DNA from: Rhizopus arrhizus
Lineage: Eukaryota; Mucoromycota; Mucoromycetes; Mucorales; Rhizopodaceae
Assembly (NCBI GenBank): GCA_024220505.1
Contig: JAKZZE010000018.1
Span: 1,137,663 to 1,201,662, forward strand
Reading direction: 5' to 3'
Length of the DNA stretch: 64,000 nt
Shown piece after piece: positions 32,370 to 43,000 of this stretch. How positions within the stretch are numbered: position 1 is the stretch's first letter; each line of letters begins with the position of its first letter. The position numbers and the translations under genes are program-made. The notes below the pieces were generated by a model. The model was not told where the DNA came from and ran no database searches. It saw nothing but the letters and a program-made list of their open reading frames with translations.

Positions 32370-32777
32370 TGTTTTGCCAAGTATTAAAATAAAAGACAAT
32401 AGTTGTGAAACTAAAGATTATATATTGCTTTATTAATAAAAACATTTGAGGCTATTTATACTTTTTGGATGTCTGGATCTTTACCGCTATTTCAATTGAT
32501 CGGTTAAAAGAATAATGTGGGAAGGATGGGAAGATAAAGGAAAGATAGTAGATAATCAATAGCCGCTGTCTTCTTGACGAATCAAGGGACAATGAAGTAG
32601 ATAAATTATTGATCTAACGATAATTATCGAATAAGGTTGGATTGAACTGCCGTTGTTATAATCAGGTTCCGATATAGTCGTGGGAACGCCGATAGGGACA
32701 ACAGGGCAGAGTTGGCTATTGCGGAGATCTCTCGTTTATCCATGAATGTTCACTTTACCAGTTGTGTGGATACAACA
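32370..32777 (-). repeat. solo LTR of the chromovirus family
   Basis: Reverse-complement match to the 423-bp LTR at 11781. It lacks 15 bp in the T-rich tract near the LTR end, so it is 408 bp, with a few substitutions. Flanked by ATAGA on both sides (32365-32369, 32778-32782), so it is a clean solo LTR from LTR-LTR recombination. It lies inside the right target duplication of the ORF1 retroposon. Confidence 0.93.
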
Positions 32778-33648
32778 ATAGATTACACTATTTTCAGAAA
32801 TTATTCGCCAAACTTTTGAAAAAATTAGCTGAATTTAAAAAATACAATTAACCATTTTCCTGAGGCAATCTTAGCCAAAAAATAAAAATCCTTTTAGCCA
32901 AATTCAGCATATAAATTAGCCATTTCGTAGTACACTTTCTTTACTGTTTCTTTTTACTTTGATTAATCCCTAGTTATGAGTACTTTTGTATATGAAGACG
33001 GCCTTGGAAATTTTGTGGGAGAGAATGGAGAAGAAGCAATAATTACTGAAATGGAGGTTGACGATGAAACTTATCCACTAGACAGCGTTACAAACTATGA
33101 TCAGTACATCGACTTGAAGCCTCCTGAGAAGCAAGTTATAAAAAAGAAAAGATTGAGAGCGCTGGTGGAGTACTAGTCGAGGCTCATTCAACAGGAAAAG
33201 GAAGACGTGCTTACAGAAAGTACTCAGACGAGGATAAAGAGTATTTCTTTGAGCTAGTTTATGAAAAGGGTTTGAAAGTAGCTGAAGCCGCAAGGAAGCT
33301 AGGTATGCCTACGCGGACTGCCCAGGGCTGGTACGATAGAGACCAAAAAGATCCACAAGATATTATTCAGCGAAAAGCTGCTAAGAATCCTGTTGGAAGA
33401 CCACCATCTTTAGGCGAGGAACACAGGGTATTTTTAGTTGATTACATTGATAAGAAGCCATCGTTAACATTAGATGAAATAATGGACGGTTTATCAGCTC
33501 AATTTATGGATCTGAGCATCTCTAAAACTGCTGTATACAATTTCATGAAAGAAAAATGTAGAATCAGCTTGAAGAAGACACACTTCCATTCAGCGGAAAG
33601 AAACTCATCTGAGAACATCGAAAGAAGATACAAATGGATTAAAAGATA

Positions 33649-35303
33649 CAGTAGGTGGAAAAATGGTCCGGATGTTTTTAAATTATTCACAAATATCGCT
33701 ATAGCTTTACCAAATCTCAATCAAATTGAACAAAACAAACATTATTTTGAAGAGAAAACATTACTTTATTTTTAGTAAAAATTTGATATGTCACACAAAA
33801 GTTCAAAGGGAGCTACAAAAGATCAAATATTTCAGCAACATCCGGACCATTTTTCAGGGTGTTCCATAATATCTGTTAGTAGTCCGTATATCCCCCTTTT
33901 GCTTGAATAACAGCTTTGATTCTATCTGGCATACTGTCCATATACTTTCTACAATCATCTTTTGTAAAGCTCGCCCATTGTTCTTCAATTCGATCCCATA
34001 GTTCATGTACGCCTTTAGCTCTGGTTTCATATGCACTTAACTTTAGCTTCAGGTGATGCCAAACGTGTTCAATCGGGTTTAGATCAGGGCTCTGAGCTGG
34101 CCAACTGTAAACAGACTTGCTGTCGAAGTTGTTTTCTTCAAACCAAGCTTTTGCGACCTTCGACGTATGTTTCGGATCGTTATCCTGCTGGAAGTAGATG
34201 CTTTTAGGGTCATAATTGTAGTAATTTAGGGTGTCCATTAGCGTTGTGTCCAATATATGTTCGTAATCCTCTTTCTTCATTATTCCATCATAGATACGAC
34301 AAGCATACCCAGGACCATCGTATGTAATACAGCCCCACATCATAACGCTGCCTCCACCTCCTTTTACTGTTAAGTCAAGATGGTGGAATCGAAGCTTATC
34401 ATCTACTCTCTTCCAGTAGTATTTCACACCGTCTGATCCCCAAACGTTTACCTTAGTCTCGTCAGAGAATACCATACGATGCCAACCATCTTTTGTCCAA
34501 TTCTTGTAGGCGTTGGCCCATGCAAGTCGCTTTTTCATATGAATAGCCTTTAAAAACGGCTTGCGCTTCTTAATACGGGCCTGGAATCCCGTCGATTTTA
34601 AAAGTTTTAAGCAAGCAGAGTAGTCAATTGCGCATCCAACGTCACATAAATATCGTTGTACATCCTTCCCCGTCTTTAATTTACCTGTTATGACTGACCG
34701 TCTGATGTAGGACTTGGTTGTAGCAGTAATTTCGGACTTGCGGCCTGATTTAAGGGGCCCCATGTTAGGAAACCACCTTCGCTTATAGTCGCTGATGGTG
34801 CTTTTCTTGACTCCAGGCACTCGTTTTATGATGGATGAGTAAGAATGACCAGATTTGAGTAAGGACTTGATGTTATCTTGTACATCCAAAGGCAAAGAGC
34901 GAACCATATTTGTATAAAACAGCAATAATAACGAAAGAAGAAGACGTGCTAAATCAGCAAAAAAAAGTAGATATTTATATTTTTTTTGATTATTAATACG
35001 AATCTAATGTATAATTAATCATCTGAGACAAAATTGACGGCTTCTGAGTCAGCAGCATTGAACAATCTGGGTAATTAAAATTCTATAAGGCACCCTGAAA
35101 AATGGTCCGGATGTTGCTGAAATATTTGATCTTTTGTAGCTCCCTTTGAACTTTTGTGTGACATATCAAATTTTTACTAAAAATAAAGTAATGTTTTCTC
35201 TTCAAAATAATGTTTGTTTTGTTCAATTTGATTGAGATTTGGTAAAGCTATAGCGATATTTGTGAATAATTTAAAAACATCCGGACCATTTTTCCACCTA
35301 CTG
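33649..35303 (-). mobile_element. Tc1-D, intact Tc1/mariner element, long-TIR type (1655 bp)
   Basis: TA on both sides. Terminal motif GGTGGAAAAATGGTCCGGAT. About 210-bp TIRs with the inverted inner copy of the motif (CCGGACCATTTTTCAG near 33842; mirror near 35095). Encodes a complete transposase. Confidence 0.96.
33876..34907 (-). CDS. Tc1 transposase, family D (DD37E), intact
   Basis: 343 residues from ATG 34907. An upstream in-frame ATG (34925) would add six residues, but paralogues start at the position chosen. HTH motifs lie at about 20-45 (..YSSIIKRVPGVKKSTISDYKR..) and 75-110. Catalytic Asp149 (FSDETKVNVWG), Asp242 (QQDNDPKHTS), Glu280 (SPDLNPIEHVW). 37 residues separate the last two, two more than in families A and E. 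No lesions. Tc1-B is a decayed relative. Confidence 0.96.
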   Translation of the reverse strand: MVRSLPLDVQDNIKSLLKSGHSYSSIIKRVPGVKKSTISDYKRRWFPNMGPLKSGRKSEITATTKSYIRRSVITGKLKTGKDVQRYLCDVGCAIDYSACLKLLKSTGFQARIKKRKPFLKAIHMKKRLAWANAYKNWTKDGWHRMVFSDETKVNVWGSDGVKYYWKRVDDKLRFHHLDLTVKGGGGSVMMWGCITYDGPGYACRIYDGIMKKEDYEHILDTTLMDTLNYYNYDPKSIYFQQDNDPKHTSKVAKAWFEENNFDSKSVYSWPAQSPDLNPIEHVWHHLKLKLSAYETRAKGVHELWDRIEEQWASFTKDDCRKYMDSMPDRIKAVIQAKGGYTDY

Positions 35304-36125
35304 TAGATGGAGACTGATATGGACTATCTCAGTAATTGTATATTTATCGATGAAGCTGCTTTTCATATCAATATGAAGAGAACTGTAGCTTGGTCTAAGA
35401 TAGGTAGTCGTGCCGAAGTAGTTATACCCAAGACAAGAGCAAAGACTACGACCATACTTGGGGCAATTTCTCCATATGGAGTTATCAATGTGAAAGTGAG
35501 AAAGCCAAGAGCCGTTAAGCAAAATAAGAAGAGAAAATCAGGAGGCGGTAAAGCAGTAATCAACACTCAAAGTAGAGGTGGTACTGTTACAGGCCACTAT
35601 TTCAATTTCATATGCAACACAATGGATATTTTAGACAAGCACGAGGAGTTCAAAGATTGCTACATAGTAATGGATAACGCGCCTATTCACAAGAACGCTG
35701 ACATTGAAAAAGAGATTAACAGACGGGGATATGGTTGTATATATCTTCCTCCATATTCCCCTGAGCTAAATCCTATTGAGCAGTTTTGGTCTGTTTGTAA
35801 GAGCAAAATGAAAAGAGAAGAACTCTTGCAAGAAGAAACATTATCCTCAAGAATACGTGATGCATGCAATAGTATTCTTTTGAGTGATCTTAAAGGATTT
35901 TGTAGATATTCTATGACAAGGTTTGAAGATTGCTTAAATAGAAAACATATTTAATAGAGAAAGAATTACACTTAATTAGCATAAGTTGGCTAATTTATAT
36001 GCTGAATTTGGCTAAAAGGATTTTTATTTTTTGGCTAAGATTGCCTCAGGAAAATGGCTAATTGTATTTTTTAAATTCAGCTAATTTTTTCAAAAGTTTG
36101 GCGAATAATTTCTGAAAATAGTGTA

Positions 36126-37215
36126 TAGAAAGCTAAATTCAGTTACAAAGAAAGACGCCTATCCCTTACCTCGCATTGATGATTTGCTGGATACATTAGG
36201 CAAGGCAAAAGTGTTCTCAGCCTTGGATATGCGAGCTGGATTTCATCAAGTTCCCCTGGAAGAAGATAGTAAAGAACTAACGGCTTTCACAACAAAGTTT
36301 GGCACGTATCACTATAACACACTGCCAATGGGTCTTGTAAATTCCCCAGCAACTTTTCAACGATTAATAGATTTATGCTTCCGGCCTCTTATCAACAAGT
36401 GTTTAGTCGCTTACATTGATGACCTAAATGTATATTCTCTCAATCATCAAGATCATTTGCAACATTTAGAACAAGTGTTTCAATGCATCCAAGTAGCGAA
36501 TCTCAAATTAAATCCAGAAAAATGTTTCTTCTTCAAGGACCATCTTAAATTTCTTGGATATATCGTTACGAAAGAAGGATTGCAAACAGACCCCAGTAAA
36601 ATTCAAAAAATAGTCGAATATCCACAACCAAGAACAATTAAACAAGTTCGAGGATTCCTTGGAATAGCATCGTACTACAGACGTTTTATTAAAAACTTTG
36701 CTGCTATTGCAAGACCTTTGCATGATCAAACGAAAACCACAAAGAAAATCCCTTGGACAAGCTTGACTACTGAATCATTTGAAACATTAAAGAAATTACT
36801 TACTACTGCACCTATCTTGTCAAGACCTGACTTCAACAAACCATTTATACTAGTAACCGACGCATCCAAATTAGGACTTGTTGCTATATTAACTCAATTG
36901 GATGAAAATGGTCATGAACACCCAATTGTCTATGCAAGTCGTGGCCTCAAGTCAACTGAATCGAATTACGCTCCCACTAAATTAGAATGTTTGGCAGTCA
37001 TATGGGCAGTAAAATTATTCCGTCCCTATTTACTTGGAAAAAAGTTTACCGTCATTACCGATCACTCGGCTCTAAATGGGTTACTAAAAACGCCAAACCC
37101 CACTGGAATAATCGCCAGATGGATTACTATCTTATCAGAATATGAATTCGAGGGGAAGTATCGACCTGGAAGTGTCAACGAAAGCGCCGACTTCCTATCT
37201 CGACTTGGATACTAG
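36126..37215 (+). pseudogene. gypsy-2 reverse transcriptase/RNase H
   Basis: Continues the RT from 29010: YRKLNSVTKKDAYPLPRIDDLL, SALDMRAGFHQVPL (first catalytic Asp), LPMGLVNSPATFQRL, AYIDDLNVYS (YIDD active site), LGYIVTKEGLQ, then RNase H with FILVTDASKLGLVAIL, ..KLECLAVIWAVK.. and VITDHSALNGLL, ending DFLSRLGY and TAG. No internal stop. The gene is broken only by the nested insertions upstream. Confidence 0.93.
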
Positions 37216-37452
37216 AAAACTCAACACTCACAATTAATTAACAACTTGCATATATTATCAACTTTATACTTTTATCAAACTACATGGAGGCAGGGAGGGG
37301 TAGTTGAAATAAATAATCCAGAAAAATTCATTAAAAACAGTACAAAACCAAATTAAGCAGAAAAAAAAATTTCCACATCAACAAAAAGAATCCTGAAACA
37401 ATAAGATTGCAAAAATTCAAAACAGTAACACAAAATAATAATATATCAAAAA
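37216..37452 (+). other. gap between gypsy-2 RNase H and integrase
   Basis: 237 bp of AT-rich sequence with stops in the coding frame. It contains one purine-rich run, GGAGGCAGGGAGGGG (about 37285), which could act as an internal polypurine tract. No clear intron boundaries seen. Confidence 0.5.
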
Positions 37453-38797
37453 ATGGAACAACGAAAAATCGATCAGATGGCAACATATTTGCAAATTATG
37501 CAAATTCCAGAAGATGAAGCAAGAAGCTTACAAAAATTCCTCATTAGGGAATCCCCTAATTTCACTTTGTACAAAGACACATTATATAGATACAATACGG
37601 AAAATGGAACCATACGAAAGGTTCTCAACAAGCAAGAAGCCCAAGAAATGATGAATGCGTATCATCAACATCCTCTAGGTGGACACTTAGCATACAATAA
37701 TATCTTACATAAAATTGCAACTCGGTACTATTGGGACAACATGGCGAAGGATATTTTTGAATACGTCCAAACGTGTTCTAGATGTCAAGTATTTGGGAAA
37801 AAATCCTTGAAAGAAGAACTTTATCCAGTTCCCGTTTCCATAAAACCTTTTGATAGAGTAGCATTGGATGTGAAACACGTACAAACCTCAAGATCAGGAC
37901 ACCGGTATATTGTCGCAGCAATTGATTACCTCACAAAATATGTTGAAGCAAGACCGTTACGATTTCAGACTTCTTCAGAGATTGCTCTATTTCTATGCGA
38001 AGATATTATTTGCAGACATGGATGCCCAACCATCATGGTTACTGATAACGGAAAACCTTTCTTAAGTGGTTTGGTACGAAAAGTTTGCCAAGCTTATTCT
38101 ATTATTCACAACACTACAACCCCGTACAACCCACAAAGTAATGGCCTGATTGAAAGATTCAATCGAACACTTGGTCAGATTCTACAAAAACGATCAGACA
38201 CTGAAAAAGAAGACTGGGATCTCTATCTACCAGCTACCTTATTTGCATATCGTTCAATTAAGCAAGCTACGACAAAACAGTCGCCATTTTTCTTAATGTA
38301 TGGCTATGAACCAAAAACGCCGTTTGATATAGACAATCGAGTATTTGAGAAAAGCTCTCACAAATTCGAAACAGTGTTATGGCACAGGACCACTCACCAA
38401 ATTCATAATCTTAATTGGGTGCGTGAGCAATCAGCACAGGCCATTAAGCAAACTCAGCCTGCTCAAAAAAAGGCTATAGAGAACAAGATCCTAGATGAAC
38501 GAAAAGAACTGAAGCCCCATTTCAGACTAGGTGATATGGCTCTCCTGTACAAAGACTACATGTCTACATCTTGGTCTGGAAAGTTACAAGACAAATGGGA
38601 AGGCCCTTACATCATTCAAAATAATTTGGGAAAAGGAACGTATCACATTAAAAATACGAATCCAAATGATACTCGGATAAGAAGAGTTCATGGGAATAGA
38701 CTGAAACCGTATGTTATACCAAATACAATGTGGAACGCTGAAAACGAGAGAAATGTTTCAAGTTTGGTTTTGGACAAGGAAACGAATGAATTGTTTC

Positions 38798-38802
<5 letters not shown>
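37453..38802 (+). CDS. gypsy-2 integrase on its own reading frame
   Basis: 449 residues from ATG 37453, no stop. HHCC zinc domain His73, His78, Cys108, Cys111. Core Asp139 (ALDVKH), Asp198 (VTDNGKPF), Glu234 (GLIERFNRTL). The C-terminal domain has ..GDMALLYKDY.. and ..DKWEGPYII.., the GPY/F-type module. No chromodomain follows. Integrase splices Ty3 cDNA into the genome (family knowledge). Separation from RT/RNase H by a stop and 237 bp is unusual, because integrase is normally part of one Pol. It could be a separate subgenomic ORF, or a fused ancestor now broken. Confidence 0.9.

Positions 38803-38831
<29 letters not shown>
38803..38831. repeat. poly(A) tract
   Basis: About 29 A residues directly after the integrase stop. 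Confidence 0.8.
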
Positions 38832-38832
<1 letters not shown>

Positions 38833-38869
38833 GAAACAAAAAGTTACACAACAGTTTTTCAACAATATA

Positions 38870-40501
38870 CAGTAGCGGACAAAACTGGTGCACAAAAATT
38901 AAAATCATCATTGCATCTCCGCTATATGTTTGTGACTTTTGTGGCATATACTATTTGAAAGGCAGTCTAAAATATACATTGTGATAGATAAGCCGGAAAT
39001 GTACCGGACAATCCCCAGCTGTAAGGTCATTTTTAGTGATTTTTTGAATATTTCAATTTTCGCCAAAAATGTAGTACTTGTTTAGCCTTCTTTCGAATTT
39101 ATCCATTTCTTTGTAGTTCACTGTAAAATTTCATAATACACTAGTGCATTCCGATGGCTTTTAAAAAATATATAAATCCTTGCTTAATTTGCATTTCTCA
39201 TTGAATCTCACTTCTTGCTTTTACCCTATTCATTATAACAAAGTACCAGCACTCTATGCCCAAAAAAATTAGCTACGATAAAAAAGAAGCTGTGAAATCT
39301 GGAATACGCTCAGGTCGTACGACAATGGATATTTCTAGAACAACGGGAGTCTCTAAATGGACGATCAACAGGATAAGGAAGGAAGAAAAGAACATGAAAA
39401 CCCATGACCGTGGTGGTCGACCGCTTGTAGTCAGCAAAATAACTAGTGCGATCATCCGCCTAAAGTTTCGACAAGGTCTCTTAGGCACAGCTTCCGATGC
39501 TCAGCACTTTTTGAGATCGCTAGGTTACAATATAAGCAAACGGTCGGTCAGAAGGCTTCTTCGAAAGCTAGGTTTCAAGTCTGGAATTAAGAAACACAAG
39601 CCTTTCATCAGCTACACAAACCAGAAAAAGCGAATAAAATGGTGTCGTGACAAAGCATCATGGACTGTGGAAGACTGGAAATCTGTGGTCTTCAGTGATG
39701 AAACAAAGATCAATGTTTGGGGTGCCGATGGTATACGCTACTATTGGAAGCAAGTCGAGCAACCTTGGCGATCTTTTCATGTTGATCAAACAATGAAGCA
39801 TGGTGGAGGCTCTATTATGCTTTGGGGCTGTATTACATCTCGAGGACCGGGATATGCTTGTCGAATATACGATGGTGCAATGGACTCACAAGTCTACACG
39901 CATATTTTGTCCACTACGTACCGAGATAGCCTAGCATATTACGGTCTGAAACATCGTGATGTCTTGTTTCAGCATGACAATGACCCAAAACACAAGTCAA
40001 GGCACACCACCAAATGGATATCTGATAATGGGATATCGGTATTAAAAGATTGGCCGCCACAAAGTCCCGATTTAAATCCCATTGAACACGTTTGGCGACA
40101 GTTAAAGTCAAAGCTATCTCGATACGATACCAGACCCAAAAGTATAGACAATCTTTGGAAAAGAATTGATAAAGAGTGGAACTCTTTTACTGAAAATGAT
40201 ATGCAGCCATACTACGAAAGCATGCCAAAACGAATTGCTGCTGTTATCAAACGACGAGGCAATTATACGAATTTTTAGATTTTAACTATTTTTATTGTTT
40301 TTTTAAAAATATGTATTCTTATAAATAAAAAACATGTTTCTCCCTCATTTTTAGCACTACAATGATGGAACTTCGTGTAAGTTGCAATGTTTAGTATGTC
40401 TTCTATCTGGTATAGTTTCATAGCTATCGCAACTAACATGAGCAAGTACTGGTAGTTAAAAGCCGAAAAAAAGTTTTGTGCACCAGTTTTGTCCGCTACT
40501 G
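38870..40501 (+). mobile_element. Tc1-E, intact Tc1/mariner element (1632 bp)
   Basis: Ends CAGTAGCGGACAAAACTGGT and inverse, TA on both sides, short TIRs of about 28 bp. It has an intact transposase and sits between gypsy-2 integrase and the downstream ORF. Confidence 0.96.
39256..40278 (+). CDS. Tc1 transposase, family E (DD35E), intact
   Basis: 340 residues. HTH motifs at about 20-42 (..MDISRTTGVSKWTINRIRK..) and 85-108 (..SKRSVRRLLRKLGF..), with GGRP at 53-56. Asp148 (FSDETKINVWG), Asp241 (HDNDPKH), Glu277 (SPDLNPIEHVW). No stop or frameshift. The TATAAAT near 39170 upstream could be its promoter. Confidence 0.96.
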   Translation: MPKKISYDKKEAVKSGIRSGRTTMDISRTTGVSKWTINRIRKEEKNMKTHDRGGRPLVVSKITSAIIRLKFRQGLLGTASDAQHFLRSLGYNISKRSVRRLLRKLGFKSGIKKHKPFISYTNQKKRIKWCRDKASWTVEDWKSVVFSDETKINVWGADGIRYYWKQVEQPWRSFHVDQTMKHGGGSIMLWGCITSRGPGYACRIYDGAMDSQVYTHILSTTYRDSLAYYGLKHRDVLFQHDNDPKHKSRHTTKWISDNGISVLKDWPPQSPDLNPIEHVWRQLKSKLSRYDTRPKSIDNLWKRIDKEWNSFTENDMQPYYESMPKRIAAVIKRRGNYTNF

Positions 40502-40558
40502 TATATATCGACATTATTATCAAAAAAAAAATATCATCAAGCAAATAAATATCAAGAC

Positions 40559-41353
40559 ATGGATCAAACTCAATATCTCAAAGAACGGGCAAAAATTACT
40601 GTTGAAAAAATGGCCAAAGACATCCAAGTAGGTAATGGGAATGCTTCTGGGCATATCAAATGGTTATTGTAAGATTACTTCAAACCACTATATGTGGCAA
40701 AGGGAACAAACGGCCTAAGGGAATGTCTGGAGCTATACATTAACTATATGGAGAATGAAGAAGGTCTAAAAGACTTTGAATCTCTCATTGAAGAAGAAAC
40801 TACAACTAAGAAGGACTACATTGATAAGCTGGTACTAAAGATCCAACAAGAAGTGGACAAAGAAGAGTTCGAAAACATGATAGCGAACCCAGCGAACAAT
40901 GAAATACCTATTGAATATGGAGTAAATTACAATGAAGAAATACTTACCGAACTTGAAAACTGGTCTTGGGAAACACCGGACATGAAGCCCATTGTTGTCC
41001 TCTATGAAGAAAATATCAAGGAAGAATTTGACCTGTTACAATTCCACCAGAAGGATCAGGAAAAAATTGAACATATCAAAGAACGTGTACTAAACAGGTT
41101 AGCAACGACAATTGTGGATTGGAGCCACATCAAGTTCGAAAAACCCAGAAAAAATGAAAGAAGCATTCAAATTTACACATCATCCAGAAACGAGGCCCTA
41201 AGGTTCTTGCTAAATAGCTATACTGTCCACAGTTCTCTACACGAAAAGATCAAAAAGTTGGATACATGGGGTAAGATCTCAATGCTCGAGGACGACCAAG
41301 CTGTTGGGGCGGGCATCTGTGACGAAGCAAGTTATGATGATTGCGCCTTGTGA
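40559..41353 (+). pseudogene. extra ORF downstream of gypsy-2 integrase, one stop
   Basis: About 264 codons from ATG 40559 (MDQTQYLKERAKITVEKM) with a single in-frame TAA at 40670-40672, after which the frame stays open from ..DYFKPLYVAKGTNG.. to 41353. Charged and acidic, with a likely helical middle (..LILKIQQEVDKEEFENMI..-like composition). No signal peptide or membrane segment, so not an envelope-type protein. It sits where some Ty3 elements carry a third ORF, or it could be displaced gag or unrelated host sequence. Family not recognised. Confidence 0.5.
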
Positions 41354-41386
41354 GTACCCCATATTGAACCTTGTTCAATATTTGAA

Positions 41387-41507
41387 CTTTATTTCAAAAA
41401 TCAGAGCTTATTTCAAAAATCGAACCTTATTTCAAAAATCGAACCTTATTTCAAAAAGTAAAGCTTATTTCAAAAAGAAAAGCTTACTTCAAAAATCAAA
41501 CTTTATT
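41387..41507 (+). repeat. 19-bp tandem repeat, about six units
   Basis: Degenerate units of the form CTTATTTCAAAAATCGAAC in direct tandem order. No spacers of constant length, so not CRISPR. It may lie in the damaged 3' LTR region of gypsy-2. Confidence 0.75.
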
Positions 41508-43000
41508 TTCTTTTGTCTATAAAATAGACAAGCTTTTATTTTTATTTTACTTCACTTATCTTGACTTACTTCTCTTGACTTATATATTTTAACTTCTCTT
41601 ACTTATCTTAAATATATTTTATCCAATAAATCAAGTATCTTTATCCCTGAATCTTTTGGTATAACACTCTTAAAACACAAGCAAGACAAGTCCCTTGAAG
41701 TCAATTATCTTCATTGTAAACATTTTAATACTTCTATCAAGTTACTTTATTACAAACAAGTTTGATCTACTTAACAAGATCTGGTGGTCACTTACAAGCG
41801 AACCTAATATCAATACTCTACCCAACTCTTATTTTTTTATCCATTTTCATCAACTTTACTTTATTTCAAAACCGTTAACTCTTACAAGCCACTGAAGCAA
41901 CAAAAAATTACAACACTGTTATTTTTCTTGGAGTAGTAAAGGTTGTTATTAATAAAGAGAGTTTTCTTGAGTTTTTACAAGTTTAGTTGCTTGATGTGAC
42001 CACCAGATCTTTTAAGTAAGATCAAATATAAGATAAAAGATAAAGATAAAAATAAAGGGAACAGGGACTTTTGTAACTAAAGATTGCCTGTTTGTGTAAA
42101 TGAAAAGATAAAAAGAATTGAACTTGAGTTATTTATTGAAAAAACTGAATTGAATTGACTTCAACAAGAGAAGGTATTTATATTGTTTCTTTGTTTGTGC
42201 TTTTGACCTTTTTCACAAAAATAAAAGTTTTCATTTGACCGACAATTTTCGATCTAGCGACTAAAGTCGCTATTTTGAAAATTTTCGGCTTGATCGGGTG
42301 TTACATTGTTACTTTCTTCTTGGTTACAACACTATCCAAAATGAGAATAAAATATTGTTATTTTTGTAACCTTGTGTGTTTATTGAGTGCTTTATATAGA
42401 AGTTTTTCTTGAAGTTTCAAAGTAAGGTACTGTAGTGACCACCAGATCTTTTATGTAAGATCAAATATAAGTAAATAAAATGTAAAGATAAAAATAAAGG
42501 GATCAGGAACTTTTTATGAGAAGGTTGCCTGTTTATTGAACAAAATGTATAATAAAATATATGAGTAGAACTGTACTGTCCTTTTCTTTGACTAAATGGT
42601 TGGGATATTTATATGTAATAATTTTTTTTTTTCTTTTTGACTTTTTTCATTTTTTTGACCTTTCTCATTTTTTTGACTTTTTTCATTTTTTAGCTTCTTT
42701 GTTACAATATACGACAGTGTAACTTGTTAGTACTTGCGATTTGGATTGTGTTAAAGTGTTGTAGATTTGTTTAGTTTGAAGTTTGAAGCATTGAATGACT
42801 TGTATTTGATGACTTGAGTGAACGTTTAACAGTTCTTTTGATATAGTAATTTGGTTTTAAGTAGTGACCACCAGATCTTAATAGATCAATAAGGTTAAGA
42901 GTAAGATTGTTTAGTAAAAGATAAAAATAAAAGGGGTCTTTCTTGATTCGTGATAAATCAGGTATCAGATCAGAAAGAATAAGTAAAATAAAAAGAAAAG
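41508..43000 (-). repeat. degenerate 430-bp repeats, possible LTR debris
   Basis: The motif GTGACCACCAGATCTT recurs near 41995, 42434 and 42863 (spacing about 439 and 429 bp), each time followed by GATAAAAATAAAGGG-like sequence. A reverse-oriented version (AGATCTGGTGGTCAC) is at about 41780. On the minus strand each unit ends with a TATATAAAG-like box. Consistent with tandem LTR fragments of an unidentified element. An additional palindromic TATA (GTCTATAAAATAGAC) lies near 41514. Confidence 0.5.

Larger units (their letters stand above)
32976..35954 (+). pseudogene. IS630-like transposase, frameshifted and split by Tc1-D
   Basis: The acidic N-terminus from ATG 32976 runs to about 33165. A one-base frameshift leads into GVLVEAHSTGKGRRAYRKYS.., then a helix-turn-helix (KVAEAARKLGMPTRTAQGWY) and ..KNPVGRPPSLGEEH... 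After Tc1-D (33649-35303) the catalytic part continues: METDMDYLSNCIFIDEAAFHIN (first Asp), CYIVMDNAPIHKNA (second Asp), YSPELNPIEQFW (Glu), with 34 residues between the last two. Excision of Tc1-D leaves an in-frame TAG just before METDMD, so the gene was already dead when Tc1-D arrived, or died by the same change. Confidence 0.9.
32786..36123 (+). mobile_element. IS630-like Tc1/mariner element with about 140-bp TIRs, carries Tc1-D
   Basis: TIRs begin CACTATTTTCAGAAATTATT (32786) and are mirrored at 35980-36123, flanked by TA. Without Tc1-D it is about 1.68 kb. It inserted in the gypsy-2 RT codon GAT-TA|T. The transposase is of a separate lineage from the Tc1-A to G group. Confidence 0.92.
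23905..41353 (+). mobile_element. gypsy-2, Ty3/gypsy retrotransposon in pieces
   Basis: A second Ty3 element, unrelated to the chromovirus in detail. Segments in order: protease end 23905-24207, linker 26434-27046, RT start 28689-28996 (to 29010), RT/RNase H 36126-37215, integrase 37453-38802, extra ORF 40559-41353. Between them sit Merlin, Tc1-C2, the ORF1 retroposon with Tc1-A2 and a solo LTR, the IS630-like element with Tc1-D, and Tc1-E. Paper excision of each insertion restores the reading frame across the join. Gag and the 5' LTR are missing, cut off at Tc1-C1. No 3' LTR could be delimited. Confidence 0.88.

Noticed and set aside
40559..41353. Envelope-like protein of gypsy-2
   Set aside because: No signal peptide, membrane segment or cysteine pattern; charged, soluble-looking sequence. 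Kept as unknown ORF.
41387..41507. CRISPR-like short repeats
   Set aside because: Units of 19 bp are contiguous and degenerate with no unique spacers, and the genome is eukaryotic. A simple tandem repeat.
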